Source: Takakia lepidozioides (taxonomy: Eukaryota > Streptophyta > Takakiopsida > Takakiales > Takakiaceae). Taken from it: a stretch of DNA of 60,000 nucleotides. This document shows, piece after piece, positions 45,001-56,300 of this stretch. A program made the position numbers and the translations under genes. The stretch lies in contig CM060733.1 in the NCBI GenBank assembly GCA_030704615.1, positions 71,984,001 through 72,044,000 of the forward strand, written 5' to 3'. Position 1 is the stretch's first letter, and every line of letters starts with the position of its first letter. Below the pieces are notes generated by a model. The model saw only the letters and a list, made by a program, of their open reading frames with translations, did no database searches and was not told the origin of the DNA.

Positions 45001-45609
45001 TGTCGCGCGGCTTTTACTCACCACCCATCCGAGGCGGAAACTCCAAGATAGAAGAGTTGGAAATCTCTAAGTACTCAGCCCGCGCAGAACAATCAGTCAT
45101 GACCTACAGCTAGTGTATCATGGGGGTGTTTCCTATTTGTTTCCTTTTCCGCATTCATCTTTGCTACCTTACCATTGATAATTAAGTATCAGTTTGCTTC
45201 ATCAATTTATCGGTTTCCTTAACTCCTCCATTCAATCCACAGCTTCACTCAGATCTCTCTACACAGTGTGATTGTATCGTATAAGTATCAGATTATGATT
45301 TATCAGGTAGCAGGCCGAATCCATTATGTCTCTAATCTACTCTACAATATCACTCTAGCTTTGCATATGACAAGCTTCTACTAATCCTCTTTTCTCCTTC
45401 ATCGTGCTCTCCGATCTCCGCTCCCGCCTGTCTCCGAAGTCCCTCCGAATAATCCCCTTCCTATTCCCCGTTCTTCCCTTTATCCTCCTATCCGCGGTTC
45501 TAACCGTTTCCCTCTCTAACCGTCGTATGTGAACTAACATGTTCCCTTCACTGGTGTTGTTCCCCACAGTCGTTCCCTGTCCTACTCTTCGTTCCCTATT
45601 ATCGTGACA
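45001..45609 (-). repeat. 5' LTR of the 38-45 kb gypsy element
   Basis: Read on the minus strand it would run from TGTCACGATAATAGGG to CGCGCGACA, giving 609 bp with TGTC/GACA ends. The inner end is fixed by the primer site. The outer end is inferred from the terminal ACA at 45607-45609, after which the GGCTGTG array starts at once. Without a second LTR the outer end is provisional. Confidence 0.7.
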
Positions 45610-45830
45610 GCTGTGTCAAGCGGTGACTGGCTGGTTTGGCTGTGTCGGGCTGTGACTGGCTGTGTGGGCTGTGTCTGCTGTGACGACTGTGACGGGCTGT
45701 GTGGGCTGTGTGGGCTGTGACGACTGTGACGGGCTGTGTTGGCTGTGTGGGCTGTGTGGGCTGTGACGACTGTGACGGGCTGTGTTGGCTGTGTGGGCTG
45801 TGACTGCTGTGTCGGCTGTGTGGGCTATGT
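45610..45830. repeat. GGCTGTG-type array beside the LTR
   Basis: Irregular 8-10 bp units (GGGCTGTG, GGCTGTGAC, GACTGTGAC) run for about 220 bp, with a longer unit of about 60 bp repeated. It has the same core as the arrays at 37969-38257 and 49490-52620. Confidence 0.92.
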
Positions 45831-45995
45831 AACCCCCTTCTACAGTGCGCTGCTGTCACCCCTAAGGTTCCTGTTTGTCTCAGTCTGTGCAAAATTTAAG
45901 GGTACCCTACAGATCCCGTATAAGTGTCTAAGTCCCCTACAGTCCTCTAACAGCCTCTAAACCACCAGTACTACCCAGACAAGACCCTATCCACA

Positions 45996-47640
45996 TTGCC
46001 CACACCTACCCCTTCTGGTTCATACATCCAGTCCCGGACCCCCCAACACCCAAAACCAATCCGGAACCTTATGAGCACACTCACCCGCGAAGCTAACAAA
46101 CAAGCTGTGGCCTCCATCAGCCACACCAAAGCACACATCCAAAAATGGACTCAATCCACAATTCTCCATCACAAACTATCAAACCACTTTTGGCACACCA
46201 AAGCCGTGACTGATGCACAAATACGACAAACACTCAAATTTTGGTATGCACAATACATGGGCCACCAACGCAAACACATTTTCTGGCCGCACCTGTTCCC
46301 TTCCCCGTTCTGCCCGCTATGCTTAAACACCCAACATGTATGTGACACCTGGCCACACCTTCTAAGCCAATGTTCCCACCCAATCATCCATGGCCTCCAT
46401 ATCACCCGCCACAACCACGCAGTGTGGCATATCCATAAACTTCTCCTAAGTCGTGCCGAAACTCGCTGGTTCTCCCTCATCAATGCTGGCACTTACCAAG
46501 GCCGGCCACCAGACCACACTATACCACCATGGCTGCTACCATGTACGTGCCCCCGGTCGCCATGTACATGCCCCGCCCGATTATGCCCAGATATTCTACT
46601 TGTTCAGGGCCTACCGACTACCACCCTGCCCCCCACTACACCATCCTCACTACTCACCATTCACTTCATTCAATTCACATACTGCCATGACCGCTACCCC
46701 CATGATTCAATTCTAGAAAAACGGCAAAAATACGCACCACTCATCCTTGCACTCTGCCATAGGGGTTGGTCCACTGGCCCTCTCACTGTCATCACTGCCG
46801 GCACTAGAGGTGCAAGCATCCACAATGCCAGCATTGATGCCTAACATAGCAACTTCAACATTCCCCTCCCCCCTATTCACAAATGCTTCAATCTCACGGC
46901 GCTATGCTCCCTCACAGCTATCATCACCAACAAGTGACAACTGGAATCCACCTCCACGCCGGCACCCTAGGAACCCCAGGGTCCCCTTGGTACCCTGGGG
47001 TACCATTGATACCACTCGACCCCCCGGTTACTTGGTGTCCCACATGACACCTATTACACTTATAGGGCCCACCCCCGACAGGGGGCAGTAGCCGCAAGGT
47101 GAAGTGGCTCTTAGTTACGCCGGCTTTTTGCCGGAGTCATCTCTCTCTCTCTCTCTCTCTCTCTACCACCTCCATCACCTGGATCGTAACCTCATCACAA
47201 CTATTGTGAACCTTGCCATCTCCATTGACCACACCATACACTTTATCAAAGTTCGCTCCCACACCGGTATTAGCGGCAATGACATGACAGACCTCCTCGC
47301 TCAAGCGGGTGCATCCAAACCCCCACCGGATCCCATGGATGATCCCATTCACATTGCTCATACCCACCCATTTTGGGAACCACCACCAGTCTGGCCTGTG
47401 GCAAGTGGTACAGATCTTACCCTGGAGGAGGCCGATGCTCTGGGATGTGCAGGGTTTTGACTGGTGGAGAGGACAGACATTCCTCGAAATCCAAATCATC
47501 ATCCTCCTCCCACAAAAAACTCTTCACCCCGCATACCGGTGGGTGACCCCGCAGCTTGGCCGACACATCGGTGGGGGAAACTGAAAAGACGGCGGCCACC
47601 AACAGAGGCAAACAACCAGGATGGCCAACGTGTCAAGTTA
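45996..47640 (+). pseudogene. LINE (L1-type) 3' part: zinc ribbon and second half of RNase H
   Basis: The frame at 45996-46844 contains FCPLCLNTQHVCDTWPHLL with CSHP, the zinc-ribbon domain that follows reverse transcriptase in plant L1 elements, and EKRQKYAPLILALCHRGW. After a (CT)n run at about 47140-47162 another frame gives YHLHHLDRNLITTIVNLA and FIKVRSHTGISGNDMTDLLA, the last catalytic part of RNase H, ending at 47460 and followed by a basic tail to about 47640. The first half of RNase H is missing from this copy, replaced by 46845-47135. No poly-A tail or target duplication was found. Confidence 0.75.
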
Positions 47641-47644
47641 TTTT

Positions 47645-49489
47645 ACCACTAGTGTGAAACTAGCTAGGAAATAGCTAGCTTTTACATATTGACATTTGGG
47701 ATTGGCCCAAGTGTCAATCCAGGGGTCAAGGCAGATTTAGGCCCTGGAGTGGTTATCTTCACGGCAAGCGCATGAGGCTCATCTTTCTCGAGTTGAGCCT
47801 CACCGCGCCTAGCTATGGCGCCGTAGTGTGGATTCCCCATGGCGTGGGGTGCACTTGGCTTGACTTGTATTTGAGTGATGAGGTTATATATGCATGAGTT
47901 TATGCTTCAGCTTTGTGAGCTCGCATGAGCTTGTGCTTGTATTCTTCTTCTTTATCACTCGAGAAAGATCAGCTCGTATCTATGAGTGCTAGATACGAGT
48001 TAGTTGTAGCACTTGTGGTCTTTGCTTGAGAATGAGAGAAACCAAGTTGTTATGCAAGAAGCACCATGGAGCTCTTGGTTGTTAGAAGCGGAGGCGATGT
48101 GGGTTACGAGGTGGTAGACCTTGGCATTCGATCTTCAGCTTCAGAGATGAAAGCACCATGCTGCAGGTAATTCCAGAGCACCTTGATGGTTTCAGATTGT
48201 GTACATGCATGAGCAAGCACGATTGGGAAGAGGACCAGTCAAGAGCAAGTTATAGTGGCTTTGGTGGCAAAGCTGAGAACTGGACTTGGGAATGCGAGCT
48301 TTCATTGTGTGAAGGATTGCAAGACCAAGCGAAAGGGCTGATTTGACTTGGGGCAAATCAATGCACTTTGTGGAGTATGGTGAGATTGGGTTTCAATCTC
48401 GAGCTTCAGCATTGAGAGGGCTCTTGTCATGGCAAGAGCAGGGCTGGAACAGGAGCTAAGAGGTGCGGCAAGGCCATGGAATGTGCACCTAGGGTTTCAG
48501 AGCTCGGAAGAAGAGCTCTTGCACCACAAGAGAAGTGTCTTGTGGCTGGAAATGTAAGCCTTAGGGTTTCAGGAGCTTGGCAAAGGCTGTGGAGTGCTTA
48601 GTCTTGTCTTAGAGAGCATCAAGGAGCCAAGGAGCCAAGATAGGGGGCTGATATCTCTTGTGTGAAGAGGTTGCATGTGTGGAGCATGTATTCAGCTCAT
48701 TGAAGCTTACATCTTCAAGCTTGGAGGGCAAGCAAGGAAGAGGGAAGGGCTGACTTCCCTTATGTGAGGGCAATGTATGTGTGGAGCATGCTATCAGCCT
48801 GGTGAAGGCTTGCACTTTTAGGTGTGGGAGTGCAAGGAAGGAAGGAAGGGGCTGGTTTCCCTGTAGGGCATGTAGAGCATGCTTTCAGCCTGCTGAAGCT
48901 TGTATTTTCAGGTTTGTGGGTGCAAGAAATGAAGCAAAGGAGCTGATTCTCTTATGGTGAGAGTGGGGCATGTGTGGAGCATGCCTTCAGCCCATTGGGG
49001 CTCTTGTTTTCAAGCCTTAGAGAGCTAGAACGGAAGGTCTAGGGCTGGTTTCCACTTGGAGTGAAAGAAAAGCACTTGTAGGGCCTATGTGAGTTGGGGT
49101 TTCAACTTCAAGCTTGAAGGGAGCGCAACTCTTGAAGCAACAGGTGTAGAGGGCTGGAATAGGCTCTAAGACAGATGCTATGGCCAATGAGAGTGCTTGA
49201 ATGAGTGCTCACAAGGGTTGGGAACCAGCAGGGCTTGGTTGTTTGCCATTGAGTTTAATGGCGTGTTTGGGGAGGCTAAGTGAGAAAGAAGGCTTGGTTT
49301 GTGGCAACCACCTCATGACTTAGGGCTACTATGGTGGTGTGTGGGAGCCGAAAGAGCAAGGATACCTTGCTGATTTCCTCACAGCCACCATAGCTTGGTG
49401 GAAAGAAGCCTAGAGTCCAAGAGACACAAACCCTAGCTTGGCGTGGCTAAACCCCTTGGAGAAATGGCTAAACTGCCAGAGCGGCCATG
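47645..49489. other. Promoter-like leader and imperfect repeats of about 110 bp
   Basis: No protein gene is recognised. A TATA-like TTATATATGCATG lies at about 47884. From about 48640 to 49060, segments sharing GTGGAGCATG, TTCAGCCT or TTCAGCCC and a following TTTTCA recur every 105-125 bp. Because the next recognisable gene is the gag at 53.3 kb, this stretch may be the LTR or leader of that element, but no TG...CA pair or second LTR is available to prove it. Confidence 0.4.
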
Positions 49490-52400
49490 TGTGGGGCTGT
49501 GACAGGCTGTGGCAAGCTGTGACGGGCTGTGTCAGGCTGTGGCGAGCTGTGAGGGGCTGTGACCGGCTGTGCCCATGGCCTTTGGGGCTGTGACGGGCTA
49601 TGACAGGTTGTGACAGGCCGTGCCTGAGGCCTTTGAGGCTGTGACGGGCTGTGAGGGGCTGTGACAGGCCGTGCCCATGGCCTTTGGGGCTGTGACGGGC
49701 TGTGAGGGGCTGTGACAGGCCGTGCCTGAGGCCTTTGAGGCTGTGACGGGCTGTGAGGGCTGTGACAGGCCGTGCCTGAGGCCTTTGAGGCTGTGACGGG
49801 CTGTGAGGGGCTGTGACAGGCCGTGCCCATGGCCTTTGGGGCTGTGACGGGCTGTGAGGGGCTGTGACAGGCTGTGCCCTGTGCCCTGTGGGGCTGTGAC
49901 GGGCTGTGTCAGGCTGTGGCGAGCTGTGACGGGCTGTGACAGGCTGTGCCCAGTGGCCTGTGGGGCTGTGACGGGCTGTGATGGGCTGTGGCAAGCTGTG
50001 ACAGGCTGTGATGGGTTGTGATGGGCTGTGACAGGCTGTGCCCTGTGCCCTGTGGAGCTGTGACAGGCTGTGACAGGCTGTGGCAAGCTGTGACAGGCTG
50101 TGATGGGCTGTGATGGGCTGTGCCCTGTGCCCTGTGGGGCTGTGACGGGCTGTGTCAGGCTGTGACAGGCTGTGCCCAATGGCCTTTGGGGCTGTGCGGG
50201 GCTGTGACAGGCTGTGCCCTGAGGCCTGTGGGGCTGTGAGGGGCTGTGACAGGCCGTGCCCATGGCCTTTGGGCTGTGACGGGCTGTGAGGGGCTGTGAC
50301 AGGCCGTGCCTGAGGCCTTTGAGGCTGTGACGGGCTGTGAGGGCTGTGACAGGCCGTGCCTGAGGCCTTTGAGGCTGTGACGGGCTGTGAGGGGCTGTGA
50401 CAGGCCGTGCCCATGGCCTTTGGGGCTGTGACGGGCTGTGAGGGGCTGTGACAGGCTGTGCCCTGTGCCCTGTGGGGCTGTGACGGGCTGTGTCAGGCTG
50501 TGGCGAGCTGTGACAGGCTGTGCCTAGTGGCCTGTGGGGCTGTGACGGGCTGTGATGGGCTGTGGCAAGCTGTGACAGGCTGTGATGGGTTGTGATGGGC
50601 TGTGACAGGCTGTGCCCTGTGCCCTGTGGAGCTGTGACGGGCTGTGACAGGCTGTGGCAAGCTGTGACAGGCTGTGATGGGCTGTGATGGGCTGTGATAG
50701 GCTGTGCCCTGTGCCCTGTGGGGCTGTGACGGGCTGTGTCAGGCTGTGACAGGCTGTGCCCAATGGCCTTTGGGGCTGTGCGGGGCTGTGACAGGCTGTG
50801 CCCTGAGGCCTGTGGGGCTGTGAGGGGCTGTGACAGGCCGTGCCCATGGCCTTTGGGGCTGTGACGGGCTGTGAGGGGCTGTGACAGGCCGTGCCTGAGG
50901 CCTTTGAGGCTGTGACGGGCTGTGAGGGCTGTGACAGGCCGTGCCTGAGGCCTTTGAGGCTGTGACGGGCTGTGAGGGGCTGTGACAGGCCGTGCCCATG
51001 GCCTTTGGGGCTGTGACGGGCTGTGAGGGGCTGTGACAGGCTGTGCCCAGTGGCCTGTGGGGCTGTGACGGGCTGTGATGGGCTGTGGCAAGCTGTGATA
51101 GGCTGTGATGGGTTGTGATGGGCTGTGACAGGCTGTGCCCTGTGCCCTGTGGAGCTGTGACGGGCTGTGACAGGCTGTGGCAAGCTGTGACAGGCTGTGA
51201 TGGGCTGTGATAGGCTGTGCCCTGTGCCCTGTGGGGCTGTGACGGGCTGTGTCAGGCTGTGACAGGCTGTGCCCAGTGGCCTTTGGGGCTGTGACGGGCT
51301 GTGCGGGGCTGTGACAGGCTGTGCCCTGAGGCCTGTGGGGCTGTGACGGGCTGTGACAGGCTGTGCCCATGGCCTTTGGGGCTGTGATGGGCTGTGAGGG
51401 GCTGTGACAGGCCGTGCCTGAGGCCTTTGCGGCTGTGACGGGCTGTGACGGGCTGTGGCAAGCTGTGACAGGCTGTGATGGGCTGTGACAGGTTGTGCCC
51501 TGTGCCCTGTGGGGCTGTGACGGGCTGTGCGGGGCTGTGACAGGCTGTGCCCTAAGGCTTGTGGGGCTGTGACGGGCTGTGACAGGCTGTGCCCATGGCC
51601 TTTGGGGCTGTGATGGGCTGTGAGGGGCTGCGACAGGCCGTGCCTGAGGCCTTTGAGGCTGTGACGGGCTGTGCGGGGCTGTGACAGGCTGTGCCCTGAG
51701 GCCTGTGGGCTGTGACGGGCTGTGACAGGCTGTGCCCATGGCCTTTGGGGCTGTGATGGGCTGTGAGGGGCTGTGACAGGCCGTGCCTGAGGCCTTTGCG
51801 GCTGTGACGGGCTGTGAGGGGCTGTGACAGGCCGTGCCCATGGCCTTTGGGGCTGTGACGGGCTGTGCGGGGCTGTGACAGGCCGTGCCTGAGGCCTTTG
51901 AGGCTGTGATGGGCTGTGAGGGGCTGTGACAAGCCGTGTCCATGGCCTTTGGGGCTGTGATGGGCTGTGGGGGCTGTGACAGGCCGTGCCTGAGGCCTTT
52001 GAGGCTGTGACGGGCTGTGAGGGGCTGTGACAGGCCGTGCCTGAGGCCTTTGAGGCTGTGACGGGCTGTGCGGGGCTGTGACAGGCTGTGCCCTGAGGCC
52101 TGTGGGGCTGTGACGGGCTGTGACAGGCTGTGGCGAGCTGTGACAGGCTGTGCCCATGGCCTTTGGGGCTGTGACGGGCTGTGACGGGCTGTGACAGGCC
52201 GTGCCCATGGCCTTTGGGGCTGTGAGGGGCTGTGAGGGGCTGTGACAGGCCGTGCCTGAGGCCTTTGGGCTGTGACGGGCTGTGAGGGGCTGTGACAGGC
52301 CGTGCCCATGGCCTTTGGGGCTGTGACGGGCTGTGAGGGGCTGTGATAGGCCGTGCCTGAGGCCTTTGAGGCTGTGAGGGGCTGTGAGGGGCTGTGACAG

Positions 52401-52620
52401 GCCGTGCCTGAGGCCTTTGAGGCTGTGACGGGCTGTGAGGGGCTGTGAGGGGCTGTGACAGGCCGTGCCCATGGCCTTTGGGGCTGTGAGGGGCTGTGAG
52501 GGGCTGTGACAGGCCGTGCCTGAGGCCTTTGAGGCTGTGACAGGCTGTGAGGGGCTGCGACAGGCTGTGCCCAGTGGCCTGTTGGACTGTGATGGCTGTG
52601 ACCAGTGAGCTGTGTGGGCC
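49490..52620. repeat. 3.1-kb satellite, 51-bp unit built from GGCTGTGAC decamers
   Basis: The basic decamer GGCTGTGACG and variants are ordered into a 51-bp unit ending either CCCATGGCCTTTGG or CCTGAGGCCTTTGA. Larger blocks repeat with a spacing of about 585 bp (for example the CCCAATGGCCTTTGGGGC block near 50173 and 50759). Because 51 is a multiple of three and the strand is skewed, minus frames stay open for up to 903 codons. They encode a 17-residue Pro/Ser/Gln/His repeat. I treat these as a consequence of the repeat, not as genes. Confidence 0.96.
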
Positions 52621-53321
52621 TGTGCTGGTCTGTGGTGGCCCGTGTTGACCTGTGGACGGCCTGTGCTGACTCGTGGAGGCACTGGTGGACTGCCTAAGGA
52701 CTGGCATGTGGTCTGGAAGGCCGAATTTTGAAGCTCGTGGAGGGCGGTTTGAGGAGTATCTTCATGATATTCCCATGGTCATGCAAGTGAGGGTAGAGAG
52801 GAGAGGCAGAGTGTTGGGATGAGAGCATGCTGGGGTTAGGCATTGCTTTAGCTTCTCTTCCTCGTAGTTTCCACCCTCTCATTAGGCCAAGACCTTTCCG
52901 TAGGTGGAGGCAAGAGTCAGTCCGGGTTTGGGCTGGGGTGTCCTTGCAGGAGCAACACCGTGGAGTTGTTTTTGGTGTGGGGGAGTTGTCGATCTGATTT
53001 CTTGTGTTTGGATCCCCTCCATACCTGCATGCTTGACTGTGCGCCATGCTAGTTTTGTGTGGGCGCTTGTTTTTATAGGTGATTGGTCCGGATTTGATCA
53101 CCGGCCAGTCCTAGAGCATGCTGTCGATGGTGAGGCTGGGGTGATGACCAGCCAGACCATCATTGTTTCTCCTGTGGTGAGGTTGGAGGTGATGACCAGC
53201 CAACCATAGGAGTGCTTGCGGTGGATGCAGGTACAGGTGTAGGCTATGTTAGGAACTTAGTATTCCAAACCATAAGCCGCAACAGGTTCTCTACCCGGTT
53301 ACCTTATGGAGAGGGGGTTAG
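52621..53321. other. Leader between satellite and gag of the second gypsy element
   Basis: No ORF is supported. GATGACCAGCCA occurs twice (about 53143 and 53190) in a short direct repeat. The last stop before the gag frame is TAG at 53319-53321. I could not identify a primer binding site or an LTR end here. Confidence 0.4.
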
Positions 53322-56300
53322 GGACATGTTCATGACCGGTTGAGTGTCAACACGGAGGTGCCACTAGTTGCTGGGGACAGTGCCGGTTCGAGCACTAGCA
53401 ATACTAGTGGGTACACGAGACGAGGTGTGCGGTTTAGGCCACCTTCACCTCCTGTGTCTTCCACGGAAGTTTCTGATTCGGATTGTGAATCAGGAGGGCT
53501 CATACCGGCGGTGCAAGTCGTTTCTTTGCCATTGTTGTGGGACACAATGGAGGAGATGTATGGAGCTACCAAGGGGCCACGAAGGTACTCTGGGGCGGTG
53601 GGCACCATCGAGTTGGATGATTTTATCCAAGAGTTTGATAGTTGGTGTGATTTGCAGCAAATGCGCAATCCACAACTATTTACGCCTTTCATGGCATGGA
53701 AGGGGCTGTTTCAGCACCTTGAGGGGCCGCCTATGGATGATTACCATGAGTTCAGGCGGGGGCATGAGGTTGAGATCGAGGAGTGGAGGATGTACTGGTC
53801 ACCCGACTATGTCTCCATCACTAGGGGCACTAGAGCCACGAGGGCAGTGGCTACACCTGCCGCTGCACCGGCAGCTTCAGCAAGTAGCAGTGGGACTGGT
53901 GGTACAGTAGCTACGACATCCACCCAAGCCACTACCGCACCAGCACTAGCACCCGTGCCTGCCTTCAACCCTGTTGTGGAGTTCTTCGAAGAGTTGAGAG
54001 GGAACTACCAAGGGGTGAGGACAGAGAAGTTGCGGAGCTTGCAAGAGTTCCAACGGAAGCCGACCGAGAGCTTGAGGGAGGCTTTCACTCGCATGAGGCG
54101 CTTGATAAATGTAACCCAAGGGGTTACGGAAGCTCAGGCAGTCCAATTCTGGTATGGGATATTGGACAAGGAGCTGAGGAGAAGGGTGCGGGATGCAACT
54201 CTCCTACAAGCGGCCCAACCCACCTTAGCAAATGTGTTTTTGCTGGCAGAGCGGATAGAGCTCAACATGGTGGAGGAACGAGTGGTCATGGTGGGATTTG
54301 CTAAGGAGACACCACGGGGTAGTGGTGCTCCTAGCCAACCACTACCTCAACGTGCTCAAGGCAACAAGGGGGCTCAGGTGAAGCTCAGGGAAGGGCAGAG
54401 AGGACCTCAAATGCAGGGGTCTCTCCCTTCATTTGCTGGCCAACAACGGGCGGATGTGGTGTGCTGGACATGTGGAGGACCCCATGTCAAGAAGGATTGT
54501 CCAGAGGGAGGCAAAGGGTCGGCACATGCACAGCCTGCAGAGTTACAGTGTGGGCATTGTGGCAAACACGGGCATGGAGAGGCTCAGTGTTATGGTTTGC
54601 ATCCTGAGTTGCGCCCAGGCCAGTTCCAAGGGAACAATGGTGGCCGGGGGCGAGGTGGAGCAGCCCAGAGGGGACGAGGTGGCCAGCCACGAGGCCAAGG
54701 GCAAGCTCAACGTGGCCAAGGACGCGGAGGTCAGGGTGTTGACCAAGGCATGGCCAACCGGCTTCAGCAGCTAGAGCAGAGGCTCGCTGCCATGGCTACA
54801 GCTCAGGTGGTACCGGCTCTAAGGCCGGATGGTCCACCTCCTACTCCTGAGGGAGGAGATATGGGAGGCATGGGATTCATGTGTGGAGCAGCACTACCAC
54901 TAGTGCAGGTGGAGTCTGCTGCAGCCGTGACTCGAGGAGCAGCACGAGTTCCTGAGCCACGAGGTGCAGAGGTGGAGTTGGATCAACAGCATGGGGAGGC
55001 AAGCCGTCAGGCTAGGCTTCCTCAGTCATTCACATTGGCGGAGACAGTGTCGACGCCATCCATGGCACCTAGTTCTCGCCCGACTGTTACCGAGGCGGAG
55101 GTTACTATGCCATTGGGGAGAGCTACACGGGCAGCACCACTACCTAGTGTTGCCAAGGCTACGGCAGCTAGTGTGCTGTTAGGAGCGGCCACATCTGTGT
55201 GCCAGGCTCCATTGTTCTCGGCTACCATGATTGCGACGCCGGGGATAAGACCAGCTGAGGTGTTCAGGCTGGCAGCTACACTCTGTGAGAGTGGGGAGGT
55301 TACTTCATCTTCTGCGGAGATAGTGGGAGGTGTAGTGCCGGAGGGATCCTCGGATTTGAGGGTCAAGACTGCCACGGCGGCGCCATGGCAAGCTGCAGCT
55401 GCCAGGTTGATGGAGCTGCCAGCTAGGCCAGCCATTGAGCGCGCCATGGTGACACCTGGAGTTGTCATGTTAGACAACCAGGATGGCATTTTCTGTTTGA
55501 GTGGACCGGCAAGCAAGAGGTACCGGCCACTGCGAGTCTTGTTGGACTCGGGAGCTCAGTCATTGATGCTGGGCAGAGCTGCTATTGCAGGCTTGGGCCT
55601 CACGGAGGCGGATATGGAGCCTTGTCCTTTCCAGATACAGACGTCTCTGGGAGGATCGGAGCAGGCTCGGGGCATGACACGGCATGAGTTGGCTATCAGA
55701 CTATGGCCGGATCACCCTACAGATGGCTCAGTGATGCGAGCCAAGGCCATTGTGACAGACGCAGTCTCATACGATGTCCTGGTTGGTGGGGCAGTGTTGT
55801 ACCCCATGGGCTTCACCCTGGATTTTTGGGAGGAGTCAGCTTCCTATAGGCCTGCATGGCAGTCAGGGGAGGGCCGGCGTGTGCAGCTCCCTGTGACGTT
55901 CATAGGAGGAGTTGCGATTGCCCAGCGAGGCAAGATGCCGACACTAGCAGCATTCACAGCGGCAGTGAGTTGGCCTAGAGAGTTGCTTGAGGGCAATGCT
56001 CATTCAGAGGATGTACCACCTCCGGGAGAGCAGGATGACATGTATGGTATGGCGGAGTTGCCTACCATGGTTGCTCAGACTCCATTGTGGGGCACGAGCA
56101 AGGATTTGCAGCGGGATGCTGATCGACGGGTGCAACAAGCCTGGGTGGAGGCTTTTGTACCGTCAGGAGAGGAGGAGAGTGTGGGGATTGCACCAGGACC
56201 ACCTCAATTGTCTCCATTGGACACCACACCTATTGTGTGGCAGTCTCCGGATGAAGGCATTTGTCTTCTGGACTTGTTTGGCGGGATCAGCACCGGATTG

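Larger units (their letters stand above)
38258..45609 (-). mobile_element. Ty3/gypsy element without chromodomain, near full length, broken
   Basis: Read right to left: 5' LTR (45001-45609), primer site, leader ORFs, gag, protease, reverse transcriptase, RNase H and integrase. There is no chromodomain; after the integrase comes GRVNANKLKGYSG, as in the non-chromovirus plant lineages (Tat/Athila side). No 3' LTR is visible: where it should start, about 38257, the sequence passes directly into the 30-bp array and then the gap. At least two in-frame stops and three frameshifts disable it. Confidence 0.88.

Noticed and set aside
45736-45830. Small + ORF of Val/Gly/Cys repeats
   Set aside because: It is a translation of the GGCTGTG array only.
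49598-52309. 903-codon minus-strand ORF and its neighbours
   Set aside because: They are open only because the 51-bp unit is a multiple of three and the strand is skewed. There is no domain and several frames are open at once.
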